From NCBI GenBank assembly GCA_024742305.1, contig JANSYQ010000001.1:434001-498000 (forward strand): a DNA stretch of 64,000 nucleotides, in the 5' to 3' direction. Below are positions 1-8,341 of this stretch, one piece after another. Numbering within the stretch: position 1 is the first letter of the stretch; each line of letters begins with the position of its first letter. The notes under the pieces were generated by a model that made no database searches, was not told the origin of the DNA, and was given only the letters and a program-made list of their open reading frames with translations. The position numbers and the translations under genes are program-made. Source of the stretch: a bacterium (lineage in GTDB: Bacteria > Bacteroidota > Bacteroidia > Flavobacteriales_D > Crocinitomicaceae).

Positions 1-281
1 TCGTATACGTTAGTTGCAACTCTGATGACAATTATGCGCTTGCCGTGTATCCGAACCCTACATCCGGTCCGGTGAACATTGCCATTTCAAGTGACATTCC
101 AGGCAAGGTAGACGTATTTTTGACCGATATTTCTGGAAAGGTAATCGAGAAAAGAGCTCAAACTACCATTCAAAAAGGCACGAACTTATTCACGTCTGAT
201 TTGAAGTTAACTCCGGGCGTTTACATGGTAATTGTTCGTGGAGAGAAAGGAACCCTCACCGAGCGATTTGTAGTGAAGTAA
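1..281 (+). CDS. Secreted protein, C-terminal fragment with T9SS type A sorting domain (5' end outside window)
   Basis: The frame is open from the left edge of the window, so only about the last 92 residues are seen. They contain the hallmark YPNPTSG motif at the start of a roughly 75-residue beta-rich domain, then a DISGKV-type motif, an L-x-PGVYMV segment and a terminal RFVVK. This is the Por secretion system (T9SS) type A C-terminal sorting domain, which directs the protein across the outer membrane and is then normally removed. The cargo part, and so the function, lies outside the window. A terminator hairpin follows 6 bp after the stop and the next gene (infB) converges on it. Confidence 0.85.
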   Translation, partial: VYVSCNSDDNYALAVYPNPTSGPVNIAISSDIPGKVDVFLTDISGKVIEKRAQTTIQKGTNLFTSDLKLTPGVYMVIVRGEKGTLTERFVVK

Positions 282-286
282 ACCAA

Positions 287-326
287 AAAACCCCGATCAT
301 CGAGCGGAGCCGAGATGCGGGGTTTT
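287..326. terminator. Bidirectional terminator with palindromic repeat in its loop
   Basis: The stem AAAACCCCG/CGGGGTTTT encloses CATCGAGCGGAGCCGAGATG (298-317), itself an imperfect palindrome. It lies between two convergent genes and has A and T tracts on both sides, so it can serve the upstream secreted-protein gene and infB. The inner 20-mer recurs in other intergenic regions of this window. Confidence 0.8.
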
Positions 327-348
327 CAATTATGTGTTCAGTAAAAGG

Positions 349-3048
349 CTACAGCTTTCTTGCTACTTCTACTTCTTCGTATGCTTCAATAATGTCGCCT
401 ACTTTTATATCGTTGTATTTCTCGATGTTCAAACCACATTCGTAGTTGTTTCTCACTTCCTTCACATCGTCTTTGAATCGTTTCAAAGAACCGAGTTTTC
501 CGGTGTGAACAACAATTCCATCGCGAATTACACGGATGTTCGACGAACGCTTGATTACTCCATCCAAAACGAAACATCCTGCAATCGTTCCTACTTTAGA
601 AATATTGAACGTTTCGCGAATTTCCGCTGATCCGGTGATTTCTTCTACTACATCCGGAGACAACATCCCTTCCATCGCAGCTTTGATTTCTTCGATGGCT
701 TTGTAGATAACCGAGTACAGTCGAATATCGATTTGTTCGTTTTCAGCCAGCTTTCGTGCCTGCATTGAAGGTCGAACTTGGAATCCAATGATGATTGCGT
801 CTGACGCGGACGCCAAGTTGACATCTGCCTCTGAGATCGCTCCCACACCTTTGTGAACAATATTCACCTGAATCTCTTCTGTTGAAAGCTTCAACATGGA
901 ATCCGATAGGGCCTCGATGGATCCATCCACATCCCCTTTGATGATCAAGTTCAACTCCTTGAAATCTCCAATCGCCAAACGACGACCGATTTCGTCCAAA
1001 GTAATATGCTTGGTTGTACGCAATCCTTGTTCACGATACAATTGCTCACGTTTCGTTGAGATCGATTTTGCTTCACGCTCATCGTCCATAACGTGGAACT
1101 TGTCTCCAGCTGATGGTGCCCCGTTGATTCCCAAAATGGAAACTGGTTGTGCCGGTCCAACTTCTGAAAGTTGATTTCCGTGCTCGTCGTGCATCGCACG
1201 CACTTTACCATTGTGACGACCAACAAGAACGACATCTCCAACGCGGAGTGTTCCTGCTTCCACCAACATATTAGTTACGTATCCTTTTCCTTTATCCAAA
1301 GAAGATTCGATTACAGTTCCAACAGCATTTTTGTTCGGGTTAGCGCGTAACTCCAACAATTCTGCTTCCAACAAAATCTTCTCGAGAAGATCGTCGATAT
1401 TTAAGTTTTTCTTTGCTGAAATCTCTTGACACTGGTACTTACCTCCCCAGTCTTCCACGAGGATATTCATCCCTGAGAGTTGCTCACGGATTTTGTCTGG
1501 GTTAGCACCCGGAGTATCTATTTTATTGATGGCGAACACCATTGGTACTTCTGCTGCCTGCGCGTGTGCGATCGCCTCTTTGGTTTGTGGCATCACGTCG
1601 TCATCAGCTGCAATGATAATCACGGCAACGTCGGTTACTTGGGCACCACGAGCACGCATCGCTGTAAAGGCCTCGTGACCCGGTGTATCGAGGAACGTCA
1701 TTTTACGTCCGTCTTCCAAGGTAACACTGTAGGCACCGATGTGCTGGGTAATTCCTCCGGCCTCACCTGCGATTACGTCGGCATCACGAATTCTGTCCAA
1801 AAGGGACGTTTTACCGTGGTCAACGTGTCCCATCACCGTAATAATCGGCGGACGAGTAATAAGGTCCTCTTCTTTATCTTCAACAACTGGAATTGCTTCC
1901 TGTACCTCAGCGGTAACGAACTCGGTTTCGAATCCGAACTCTTCCGCTACGATTTGGATGGTTTCTGCATCCAATCGCTGGTTGATGGAAACAAAAATCC
2001 CGAGTGACATACATGCCGAGATAACATCCGTTGAGCTTACGTTCATCATGGTTGCCAACTCAGAAACAGAAACGAACTCCGTTAACTTGAGTACTTTCTC
2101 TTCCAACTCTGCTTGCAACTCTTCTTCTTGACGACGTTGTGCTACGCTGTCTCGTTTTGCACGACGGTTTTTCGAAGCTTTGGATTTTCCTCCCTTGTTG
2201 GAGAGGCGCGCCAATGTTTCCTTAATCTCGCGCTGAATGTCCTGTTCGGTAATTTCAGGCTTATCCGTCTTCTTTTTACCTTTATTCTTCGCTTGTTGCT
2301 GTGCTTGTTTGTTGACGTCAACCTTACGAACACGTTTTCTTTTGCGACGTTCTCCACCACTTGAACGCGGCTTTTCTACCGGAAGCTCAATTTTACCAAC
2401 AACGTTAGGTCCACTCAGCTTCTTTGATTCGGCGCGAATGGTTTCTGTCTCTTTTGGAGCGTCGGCTGCCTTCTCAGGCTTCTCTTCCTTTTTATCAGAC
2501 TTTGGCTCTTCTTTCGGAGCTTCTTCCTTAGCTTTTGCAGTTTCTGCTGCTGGGCTTTTCGAAGTATCTTCCTCCTTTTTAGGTGCTTCCTTCTTTTCAG
2601 CAGGAGCTTCCTCTTTCGCCTTTTTGTCTGGACGCGTTTTTTGGTTGATAGAATCAAGGTCGATTTTACCCACCATTTTTACGCCGCGCTTTTCTTCGTC
2701 CTCTTTTGGTTCCTCTGCAGGCTTTTCTGCTTTTGGTTCCGGTTTTGGCGTTTCTATCGCTGGCTCTGGAGCAGCCTCTTCAGCGGGCGTTTCTTCTACG
2801 TCGTCCTTTTTATCTCGGATGGAAATAGTTTCACGTTTTTCTCTCGCTGGAGTTACTCTCTTCGTTTGTTCTTTCAGATCTTGGTCCGCAGCAAATTCTG
2901 TGCGAAGCATATCGTATTGCTCAGGCGTCAACTTAGTGTTGGGGCTGGCATCAATGCTCACACCGTTGCTCTCAAGGAAATCCACGATGGTAGACATACC
3001 AACGTTTAATTCCCCTGCTGCTTTTCCTAGTCTTATTGGTCTCGCCAT
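349..3048 (-). CDS. infB: Translation initiation factor IF-2
   Basis: This GTPase brings initiator fMet-tRNA to the 30S subunit and promotes subunit joining. The 899-residue protein starts with an IF2_N-type helical domain (residues about 2-50), followed by a long low-complexity Lys/Glu/Ala/Pro-rich linker (about 60-300). A second IF2_N segment precedes the G domain. The G motifs are clear: GHVDHGKT near residue 405, DTPGHEAF near 453 and NKID near 508. The C-terminal beta-barrel and fMet-tRNA-binding domains are complete. It is the last gene of rimP-nusA-infB, 60 bp after nusA. The long charged linker gives long open frames on the opposite strand that are not genes. Confidence 0.98.
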   Translation of the reverse strand: MARPIRLGKAAGELNVGMSTIVDFLESNGVSIDASPNTKLTPEQYDMLRTEFAADQDLKEQTKRVTPAREKRETISIRDKKDDVEETPAEEAAPEPAIETPKPEPKAEKPAEEPKEDEEKRGVKMVGKIDLDSINQKTRPDKKAKEEAPAEKKEAPKKEEDTSKSPAAETAKAKEEAPKEEPKSDKKEEKPEKAADAPKETETIRAESKKLSGPNVVGKIELPVEKPRSSGGERRKRKRVRKVDVNKQAQQQAKNKGKKKTDKPEITEQDIQREIKETLARLSNKGGKSKASKNRRAKRDSVAQRRQEEELQAELEEKVLKLTEFVSVSELATMMNVSSTDVISACMSLGIFVSINQRLDAETIQIVAEEFGFETEFVTAEVQEAIPVVEDKEEDLITRPPIITVMGHVDHGKTSLLDRIRDADVIAGEAGGITQHIGAYSVTLEDGRKMTFLDTPGHEAFTAMRARGAQVTDVAVIIIAADDDVMPQTKEAIAHAQAAEVPMVFAINKIDTPGANPDKIREQLSGMNILVEDWGGKYQCQEISAKKNLNIDDLLEKILLEAELLELRANPNKNAVGTVIESSLDKGKGYVTNMLVEAGTLRVGDVVLVGRHNGKVRAMHDEHGNQLSEVGPAQPVSILGINGAPSAGDKFHVMDDEREAKSISTKREQLYREQGLRTTKHITLDEIGRRLAIGDFKELNLIIKGDVDGSIEALSDSMLKLSTEEIQVNIVHKGVGAISEADVNLASASDAIIIGFQVRPSMQARKLAENEQIDIRLYSVIYKAIEEIKAAMEGMLSPDVVEEITGSAEIRETFNISKVGTIAGCFVLDGVIKRSSNIRVIRDGIVVHTGKLGSLKRFKDDVKEVRNNYECGLNIEKYNDIKVGDIIEAYEEVEVARKL

Positions 3049-3108
3049 AAAATTATGCGTCCTTTGTTTTCTTTATAAATGCGTTAAATATACTGTTTTT
3101 ACTGTGAT

Positions 3109-4344
3109 TTACTCAAACTCAGCTCTTAGTATTTTGAACACTTCCTCTATCGTCTCTTGCTCCAAATCAGTACGTTTTACGAGGTCTTCTGCACTAATTG
3201 CCAATACTGCTTTCGCTGTATCACAACCAATTGCTTTCAACTCGTCTAGAATCCAACTGTCGATTTCATCAGCAAACTCTTCTAAGTCAACGTCTTCGAT
3301 ATCCACTTCACCTTCACGGTAGACATCCAGTTCGTATCCTGTTAGGCGGCCACCCAATTTGATATTATGACCTCCTTTACCAATTGCCAAAGAAACTTGG
3401 TCGGGCTTTAGGAATACTTTCGCACGTCCTTCTTCCTCGTCGATTTCGATACTTGTAATCTTTGCTGGAGATAGCGCACGTTGAATGAACAACTGTGGGT
3501 TGTTGGTAAAGTTGATTACGTCGATGTTCTCGTTACGCAACTCACGAACAATTCCGTGAATACGTGATCCCTTCATTCCGACACAAGCACCAACCGGATC
3601 CACACGATCATCGTACGACTCTACAGCAACCTTCGCGCGCTCACCTGGCTCACGCACAATTCGCTTGATGGTAATAAGTCCGTCGAATACTTCCGGAACC
3701 TCTAGCTCGAACAGGCGCTCCAAGAATTCTGGTGCAGTTCGTGACAAGATAATTACTGGGCTGCTGTTACGCATATCCACTTTTGCTACTACGGCACGAA
3801 TGGATTCCCCTTTTTTGAAGTAATCGGAAGGAATTTGCTCAGACTTCGGTAAGATCAACTCGTTTCCTTCGTCGTCGATAACCATGATTTCTTTCTTCCA
3901 AACTTGGTACACTTCTCCGGTGATAATATCTCCGATACGCTCTTTGTAGAGTTTGTACAAGTGATCTTTCTCCAACTCCAAAATTCTAGAAATCAAATTC
4001 TGACGCAATGAAAGAATATTTCTTCTTCCGAAATCCATGAACTTGAATTCTTCGGTCACTTCCTCTCCAATTTCGAAATCCTCTTCGATTTTACGAGCAT
4101 CTGAAAGAGCCATTTCTGTGTTTGGATCTTCTACCTCGCCATCATCAACGATTTCTTTGTTCAAGAAAATCTGAACATCACCTTTATCAATGTTTACAAT
4201 GACATCAATGTGTTCATCAGTATTGAATTTCTTTTTAAGCATGGCACGAAACACATCTTCCAAAACGTGTTGCATCGTTTGCTTATCAATGTTTTTCAGC
4301 TCTTTAAACTCCGAAAACGAATCTATTAATTCCAAGCTATCCAT
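3109..4344 (-). CDS. nusA: Transcription termination/antitermination protein NusA
   Basis: NusA binds RNA polymerase and modulates pausing, intrinsic termination and antitermination. The 411-residue protein shows the N-terminal polymerase-binding domain, an S1 domain (around GDIITGEVYQVW, about residues 135-200), a first KH domain with VGACVGMKGSRIHGI, and a second KH domain with SLAIGKGGHNIKLGGRLTG. The C-terminus ends in a short helical segment, without the tandem acidic repeats of the longer E. coli protein, as is usual outside Proteobacteria. It lies 11 bp downstream of rimP and upstream of infB, the conserved order. The operon leader carries a terminator-like hairpin, a plausible point of NusA autoregulation. 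Confidence 0.97.
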   Translation of the reverse strand: MDSLELIDSFSEFKELKNIDKQTMQHVLEDVFRAMLKKKFNTDEHIDVIVNIDKGDVQIFLNKEIVDDGEVEDPNTEMALSDARKIEEDFEIGEEVTEEFKFMDFGRRNILSLRQNLISRILELEKDHLYKLYKERIGDIITGEVYQVWKKEIMVIDDEGNELILPKSEQIPSDYFKKGESIRAVVAKVDMRNSSPVIILSRTAPEFLERLFELEVPEVFDGLITIKRIVREPGERAKVAVESYDDRVDPVGACVGMKGSRIHGIVRELRNENIDVINFTNNPQLFIQRALSPAKITSIEIDEEEGRAKVFLKPDQVSLAIGKGGHNIKLGGRLTGYELDVYREGEVDIEDVDLEEFADEIDSWILDELKAIGCDTAKAVLAISAEDLVKRTDLEQETIEEVFKILRAEFE

Positions 4345-4355
4345 AGTATTACTAT

Positions 4356-4832
4356 TTACTTAAATGAGATGATAATTTTTGTCTCTTTTATCTGTTCCAT
4401 CGGTACCACATGGTCCTCGATGATTGTTTCCTTTTTCTTTCTTCCTTCGATGCGTTCCTTTCGGGATGTTCGCACGGTTATTTCTTCTTCCGTTGCTGCT
4501 ACCAACTCACCCTCGATCGATCCACTATCGACAAATTTTACTTTTACCTCCCTTCCGATATTTTTCTTGTACTGGGCAAAAACGCGAAGTCCTTTATCCA
4601 ACCCTGCGGAGGAAACCTGCAGTTCAAAGTCTTGCTCTTCACGGTCCAGGTTGTGTTCTACATTTCGTGAAACGCGAATACAATCGTCTACGCTAACTCC
4701 TCCTTCGTGTTTGTCCAGCTCTACCTGAATGACATTGTTACTGGAAACATTCAACTCCACAATGAACAGTCCGTTATCCAGCTCTGCCATGCGTTCTTCA
4801 ACCAATTTCCTTACTAACTTTTTGTCTATCAT
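4356..4832 (-). CDS. rimP: Ribosome maturation factor RimP
   Basis: RimP assists 30S subunit maturation. The 158-residue protein has the expected two-domain form: an N-terminal alpha/beta domain including VSVDDCIRVSRNVEHNLD and the family motif LQVSSAGLDKGL (the usual VSSPGxxRPL with Ala in place of Pro), then a C-terminal Sm-like beta domain. It is the first gene of rimP-nusA-infB, which supports the assignment. The start at 4832 follows a hairpin and U-tract in the leader, and no strong Shine-Dalgarno sequence is visible, as is common in Bacteroidota. Confidence 0.93.
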   Translation of the reverse strand: MIDKKLVRKLVEERMAELDNGLFIVELNVSSNNVIQVELDKHEGGVSVDDCIRVSRNVEHNLDREEQDFELQVSSAGLDKGLRVFAQYKKNIGREVKVKFVDSGSIEGELVAATEEEITVRTSRKERIEGRKKKETIIEDHVVPMEQIKETKIIISFK

Positions 4833-4844
4833 AGGAGATAAAAA

Positions 4845-4864
4845 GAGGGGACTTGCGTCCCCTC
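4845..4864 (-). promoter_or_regulatory. Terminator-like hairpin in the rimP-nusA-infB leader (possible attenuator)
   Basis: A perfect 8-bp stem, GAGGGGAC/GTCCCCTC with a 4-base loop, is followed on the minus strand by five U residues and lies 13 bp upstream of the rimP start. The upstream minus-strand promoter box is at 4894-4901, and the neighbour on the far side is divergent. The hairpin therefore cannot end an upstream gene and should act within the operon leader. Attenuation is an inference. Confidence 0.6.
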
Positions 4865-4893
4865 ATTCTTGTGTGTCCATATTTTGTACGAGG

Positions 4894-4901
4894 CAAATAT
4901 A
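4894..4901 (-). promoter_or_regulatory. Predicted promoter -7 box of rimP-nusA-infB
   Basis: On the minus strand this reads TATATTTG, a full match to the Bacteroidota -7 consensus TAnnTTTG, about 60 bp upstream of rimP. No clear -33 TTTG is seen. Confidence 0.5.
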
Positions 4902-4983
4902 GCTATTTTATTTAATTCCCAATCATTTTAAAGAATTTCCGTCCCTATGGGTACAGTGTTGTTCTTTTTCAGAAATTTGCAGC

Positions 4984-5562
4984 ATGCTTGTAGAAATCGA
5001 AGACAAAATAGTATCAACTCAAATTTTTGAGAAGAAGTTTGTGTGCGACCTAAACGCGTGCAAGGGTGCTTGCTGTATTGAGGGGGACGCGGGTGCGCCA
5101 CTTTCAAAAAAGGAGGCGCGTATTTTGGAAAAGGACTTTGAGCAAATCAAACCCTACATGCGGGAAGAAGGTATTCGAGAAGTAGAAGAAAATGGCGTGT
5201 CGTATTTGGATGAGGAAAACGAACCTGTCACTACATTGGTAAATGGTGGTGAATGTGCCTTTGTCTTTTTTGATGATAAGGGCATAACCAAGTGTGCAGT
5301 TGAAGCTGCTTATTTGGACGGAAAAACAGACTTCAAAAAGCCGATATCCTGTCATTTATACCCCATTCGTGTAAAGAAATTTAACGAGTATCAGGCCTTA
5401 AACTACGATAAGTGGTCTATTTGTGAGCCTGCCTGCGCTTGTGGAGATGCATTGAATGTGCCTGTATTTCGATTTCTGAAAGAACCTCTGATTCGCGCCT
5501 TTGGAAAAGAATTCTACAAAGAGTTAGAAACTGTCGACGGAGAGCTTAAAAAAAGCGATTAA
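4984..5562 (+). CDS. DUF3109 family cysteine-rich protein
   Basis: This 192-residue cytoplasmic protein matches what I know of DUF3109, a conserved Bacteroidota family of unknown function related to the cysteine-rich YkgJ/UPF0153 proteins. Cysteines are grouped as C21, C26, C30 and C31 (motif CDLNACKGACC), then CAVEAAY, SCHLYP and CEPACACG. They look like ligands for zinc or an iron-sulphur cluster, which is inference. There is no signal peptide. It is a single gene, divergent from the rimP operon, and ATTTGC lies only a few bases before the ATG. Confidence 0.85.
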   Translation: MLVEIEDKIVSTQIFEKKFVCDLNACKGACCIEGDAGAPLSKKEARILEKDFEQIKPYMREEGIREVEENGVSYLDEENEPVTTLVNGGECAFVFFDDKGITKCAVEAAYLDGKTDFKKPISCHLYPIRVKKFNEYQALNYDKWSICEPACACGDALNVPVFRFLKEPLIRAFGKEFYKELETVDGELKKSD

Positions 5563-5619
5563 ACACCTGGTTTGGTCATTTTTACCAATATTTCCTTGCG
5601 GGGTTAGCACAGATCGCCC

Positions 5620-5627
5620 TATCTTTG
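5620..5627 (+). promoter_or_regulatory. Predicted promoter -7 box of the T9SS gene at 5655
   Basis: TATCTTTG matches TAnnTTTG exactly. CTTG at 5595-5598 is a candidate -33 element with a 21-bp spacer. The start codon is 28 bp downstream. Confidence 0.55.
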
Positions 5628-5654
5628 CACTCATATTAACCTTAACGAATACAT

Positions 5655-7295
5655 ATGAAAACACTTTACGCTACACTATTGTGTGTTTTCGGATTAAGCC
5701 TGAGTACATTTGCACAGGTTTCGTCGGACGACCCTACGGTAGAAAATGAATCTACCTCAAAAGTACCCCAAGCTCCTACCGCTCCCATTTTGCCACAGGC
5801 TGCCGTTGCGGGAGACATTTTCCCTTGTGGAGGTGGAACTGACACGTTGATCAATACTGGGTCATGCGGATCTGTTTGGGCAAGCGATAGTCTTGGAACC
5901 AATATTCTTTCAATGACTGACACACTTGTGTTTGGGCCTATCACAGCCGACACTACTCTTTACCTTATTGGTCTTCAAGGAACACAAAATGCTTCTACGC
6001 CTTTGCCGGGGCACGGTTCAAACTACTCTGGAAATGTTCGTGGTTATTGGTTTACCTCACCCGTTGACATGATTATTACTGGATTTTGGATTCCGACTGA
6101 AGGAAGTACTGCCAACCAAAATGTCGAATGTGTTATTTTCAATAACCAAACGCCTCCACCACTTTGGTCAAACACAACAAACGACTTTGTTTCGCAAGGA
6201 TACTGGAATAACTATCCTGCCAACGACACAATTGATGCTTGTATTCAGGTATCTGCTGGTGATGTAATTGGAATCTACGGACAACGTGGGACACAGAACT
6301 CTTATGGAACTTCTCCCTTCGTTTCTGATATTGATGGGAATGCAGTAACATTCACACGTTCAGGAATGCAACAATCTTTGACAACGAACCAAATGGCAAA
6401 TATTTTCCAAGAAAGCGGAGGAAGTATTTCACGTGTTGAGTTCTTTTATGACGTTAACCCAACACCAGGGTCTTCAACTCCAGTAAACGTAATTGTTCCT
6501 CAGCCAACTACAGCAAGTGCTAATGCAACTATTTGTAATGGCGACAGCATCTTTGTTGGTGGTGGTTACCAAACGACGGCAGGTGTATACACTGATACTT
6601 TGAATACTGTTTTTGGTTGTGATAGTGTTGTTACTACAACTTTGTCAACCGATCAATCTTACTTTATTCAGAATAACGAGAACATCTGTGCTGGAGATAG
6701 TATTCTTCTTGGCGGAGCTTACCAAACTACAGCTGGCTTCTACACAGATAGTCTTCAGACAGTTTTGGGATGCGACAGTACTATTGTGACCTTCTTGGAT
6801 ATCACTTCGCCTCCATCAGTCTCGTTCACAGCTCCTGTGGACACTATTTGTGCACAAGCCGATCCTTTCAGTATGAACGGAACTCCGGCAGGAGGTGTTT
6901 ACACAGGAACAGGTGTTTCAGGTGATATGTTTGATCCATCATCGGCAAACCTTGGTGGAAACATCATTCTTTATGAAGTAACAGACGGACCGTGTTACGA
7001 GTCTGCTTCTGCTATTTTCTATGTTCAAGATTGTGCATCAATTGGAGAGCCTACTTTGGAAGGCGTTAGTGTATATCCTAACCCTGCTTCATCTATTATT
7101 ACTGTGTCGCTTCCAGATTACATTTCTGAAGGGACGGCAGTATTGTATGACGCTAACGGACGCTTGGTACAAACCCATATACTCACAGAGACTATTTCAA
7201 CGCTAGATATTGGTGCGTTAAGCGCTGGTGTGTATGTGGTTGAAGTGAACAATACGAATGGTCAATCTGCGCAATTCCGATTGATTAAGAAATAA
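5655..7295 (+). CDS. Secreted multidomain protein with T9SS type A sorting domain
   Basis: The 546-residue protein starts with a signal peptide ending SLSTFAQ (about residues 1-20) and ends with a type A sorting domain (VYPNPASS near 473, terminal FRLIKK). The first part is a beta-rich region of unknown function. Two repeats of about 51 residues start near 291 and 342 and share C-x-GDSI, GG-x-YQTTAG and GCDS. A third, different Ig-like repeat (GGVYTGTGVSGDMFDP) is also found in the secreted protein encoded at 35731. This is a modular cell-surface or secreted protein, and I see no enzymatic motif. It has its own promoter and terminator. Confidence 0.88.
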   Translation: MKTLYATLLCVFGLSLSTFAQVSSDDPTVENESTSKVPQAPTAPILPQAAVAGDIFPCGGGTDTLINTGSCGSVWASDSLGTNILSMTDTLVFGPITADTTLYLIGLQGTQNASTPLPGHGSNYSGNVRGYWFTSPVDMIITGFWIPTEGSTANQNVECVIFNNQTPPPLWSNTTNDFVSQGYWNNYPANDTIDACIQVSAGDVIGIYGQRGTQNSYGTSPFVSDIDGNAVTFTRSGMQQSLTTNQMANIFQESGGSISRVEFFYDVNPTPGSSTPVNVIVPQPTTASANATICNGDSIFVGGGYQTTAGVYTDTLNTVFGCDSVVTTTLSTDQSYFIQNNENICAGDSILLGGAYQTTAGFYTDSLQTVLGCDSTIVTFLDITSPPSVSFTAPVDTICAQADPFSMNGTPAGGVYTGTGVSGDMFDPSSANLGGNIILYEVTDGPCYESASAIFYVQDCASIGEPTLEGVSVYPNPASSIITVSLPDYISEGTAVLYDANGRLVQTHILTETISTLDIGALSAGVYVVEVNNTNGQSAQFRLIKK

Positions 7296-7313
7296 ACCTC
7301 AAATAAATTAGAG

Positions 7314-7358
7314 AAAAGCCCCAGCATCTCGACTCCGCTCGATGACCTGGGGCTTTTT
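7314..7358. terminator. Bidirectional terminator with palindromic repeat in its loop
   Basis: The stem AAAAGCCCCAG/CTGGGGCTTTTT encloses CATCTCGACTCCGCTCGATG (7325-7344), a member of the dispersed palindrome family. It serves the plus-strand T9SS gene and probably the convergent lipoprotein gene at 7401. Confidence 0.85.
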
Positions 7359-7400
7359 ATTTCATCCAAGTTTTGTATTGATTCCTAATTAAAGTGGGGT

Positions 7401-7712
7401 TTAGAAGGCTCCTAGTCGATCTACCATGTCGTAGACTTTCCTGTTTTGGTTTTTTAGTTCTTTTTTGAATTTCGGAACATCGATTTTACCATCGTACTTC
7501 TTCTTCCACTTTTTTTCGCACTTCTGCGCTTCTTTCATCTCTTGGGAAATCTGTTCGTAACTCTTGCTATCCACTTCTTTTTCCAACGATTCAGCCACGC
7601 CTGCAAAACAATCACAATATTCTTTGGCGGCTTCTGTTTCTTTACCACCGGAGCATGACTGTGTTGCAATAGCAATGATGCATAACGAACTAAGTAAAAG
7701 TGCTTTTTTCAT
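7401..7712 (-). CDS. Small putative lipoprotein with a CxC motif
   Basis: I do not recognise the family. The 103-residue protein has a lipoprotein signal peptide with lipobox ending at C20 (ATQSC), so it is probably anchored in the envelope. The rest is helical and charged, with C33-D-C35 (EYCDCF), one further Cys in AQKCEKKW, and a Lys-rich C-terminal half. The next gene upstream (7798) encodes a lipoprotein of similar size that also has a CDC motif, so the two may be distant paralogues. A terminator separates them, so each is probably its own transcript. Confidence 0.75.
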   Translation of the reverse strand: MKKALLLSSLCIIAIATQSCSGGKETEAAKEYCDCFAGVAESLEKEVDSKSYEQISQEMKEAQKCEKKWKKKYDGKIDVPKFKKELKNQNRKVYDMVDRLGAF

Positions 7713-7727
7713 TTGAGGCTTTGATAC

Positions 7728-7760
7728 TAAAAAAGGCAGTTTACGATTGAAACTGCCTTT
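7728..7760 (-). terminator. Terminator of the lipoprotein gene at 7798
   Basis: The stem AAAGGCAGTTT/AAACTGCCTTT has a 7-base loop and is followed by a T tract on the minus strand. Confidence 0.85.
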
Positions 7761-7797
7761 AAACTGTAAATTTATTTGAATCTTAGATTAGACGCAA

Positions 7798-8136
7798 TTA
7801 CTTCAATAATTTGTCCAAATCTGCATCCGTTGGTTCACATTCCTTTACTTCCTCCATCAATTTGTCTACGCCTTTCGCATTCGCCTCTTCCGGAGTATCG
7901 TATTTTTCTCTGATTGATTCGAACATGCAGTCACATTGCTTTTCTGCTAGGTTGTCCAGTTCGTCTAAGTTCACGGCACCCATGTTTTCCGCGCCTAAAG
8001 TGCTTTTAAATGAAGAAACATAGGATTTCTCGCAACTGCTTACGAATGCTTCTTTTTCCGCATCCCATGCTGATTCTGAGCTACAAGAAGCTAGAACCAA
8101 GCCAGCGGCTAAGGTTAAGTAGATTGTGTATTTCAT
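7798..8136 (-). CDS. Small putative lipoprotein with a CxC motif
   Basis: The 112-residue protein has a lipobox ending at C18 (LVLASC). The mature part is acidic and helical, with C35, C68-D-C70 (KQCDCMFE) and C100. The spacing of the CDC motif and the flanking Cys residues recalls the neighbouring 103-residue lipoprotein, although overall similarity is low. Four cysteines in a protein exported to the periplasm could form disulphides or bind a metal; this is inference. I cannot name a family. Confidence 0.75.
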   Translation of the reverse strand: MKYTIYLTLAAGLVLASCSSESAWDAEKEAFVSSCEKSYVSSFKSTLGAENMGAVNLDELDNLAEKQCDCMFESIREKYDTPEEANAKGVDKLMEEVKECEPTDADLDKLLK

Positions 8137-8162
8137 AAATTGTGTTTTGCCTTCAAGTTAAT

Positions 8163-8198
8163 AAAAAAACCCTGACGATCTTTTCAGATGTCAGGGTT
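8163..8198 (-). terminator. Terminator downstream of nrdA
   Basis: The imperfect stem AACCCTGAC/GTCAGGGTT is followed by seven T on the minus strand. It lies about 145 bp past the nrdA stop and upstream of the lipoprotein gene, so it most likely ends the nrdBA transcript. Confidence 0.75.
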
Positions 8199-8258
8199 TC
8201 ACTTCTTGTAAGTTTAATTATTCGGCACAATTATTAATCAATACAAGATAGACTTGTC

Positions 8259-8334
8259 TCCCCTTTTCATTTCGGCATCTCGACAAGCTCGATGACCTCT
8301 GGCTCAGTGCAGCACAGGCTCGATGACAGGGGAG
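8259..8334. repeat. Intergenic palindromic element (CTCGA family)
   Basis: The gap between nrdA and its terminator contains CATCTCGACAAGCTCGATG (8277-8295) and a partial second copy, GGCTCGATG (8317-8325), framed by CTCCCC and GGGGAG that could pair. It belongs to the same family as the loops of the terminators at 287 and 7314. Confidence 0.6.
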
Positions 8335-8341
8335 TGTCTGT

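Noticed and set aside
2237-3322. A 361-codon open frame on the plus strand opposite infB, Ser/Phe-rich
   Set aside because: It is the mirror of the low-complexity Lys/Glu-rich IF-2 linker; the composition is unnatural and there is no promoter.
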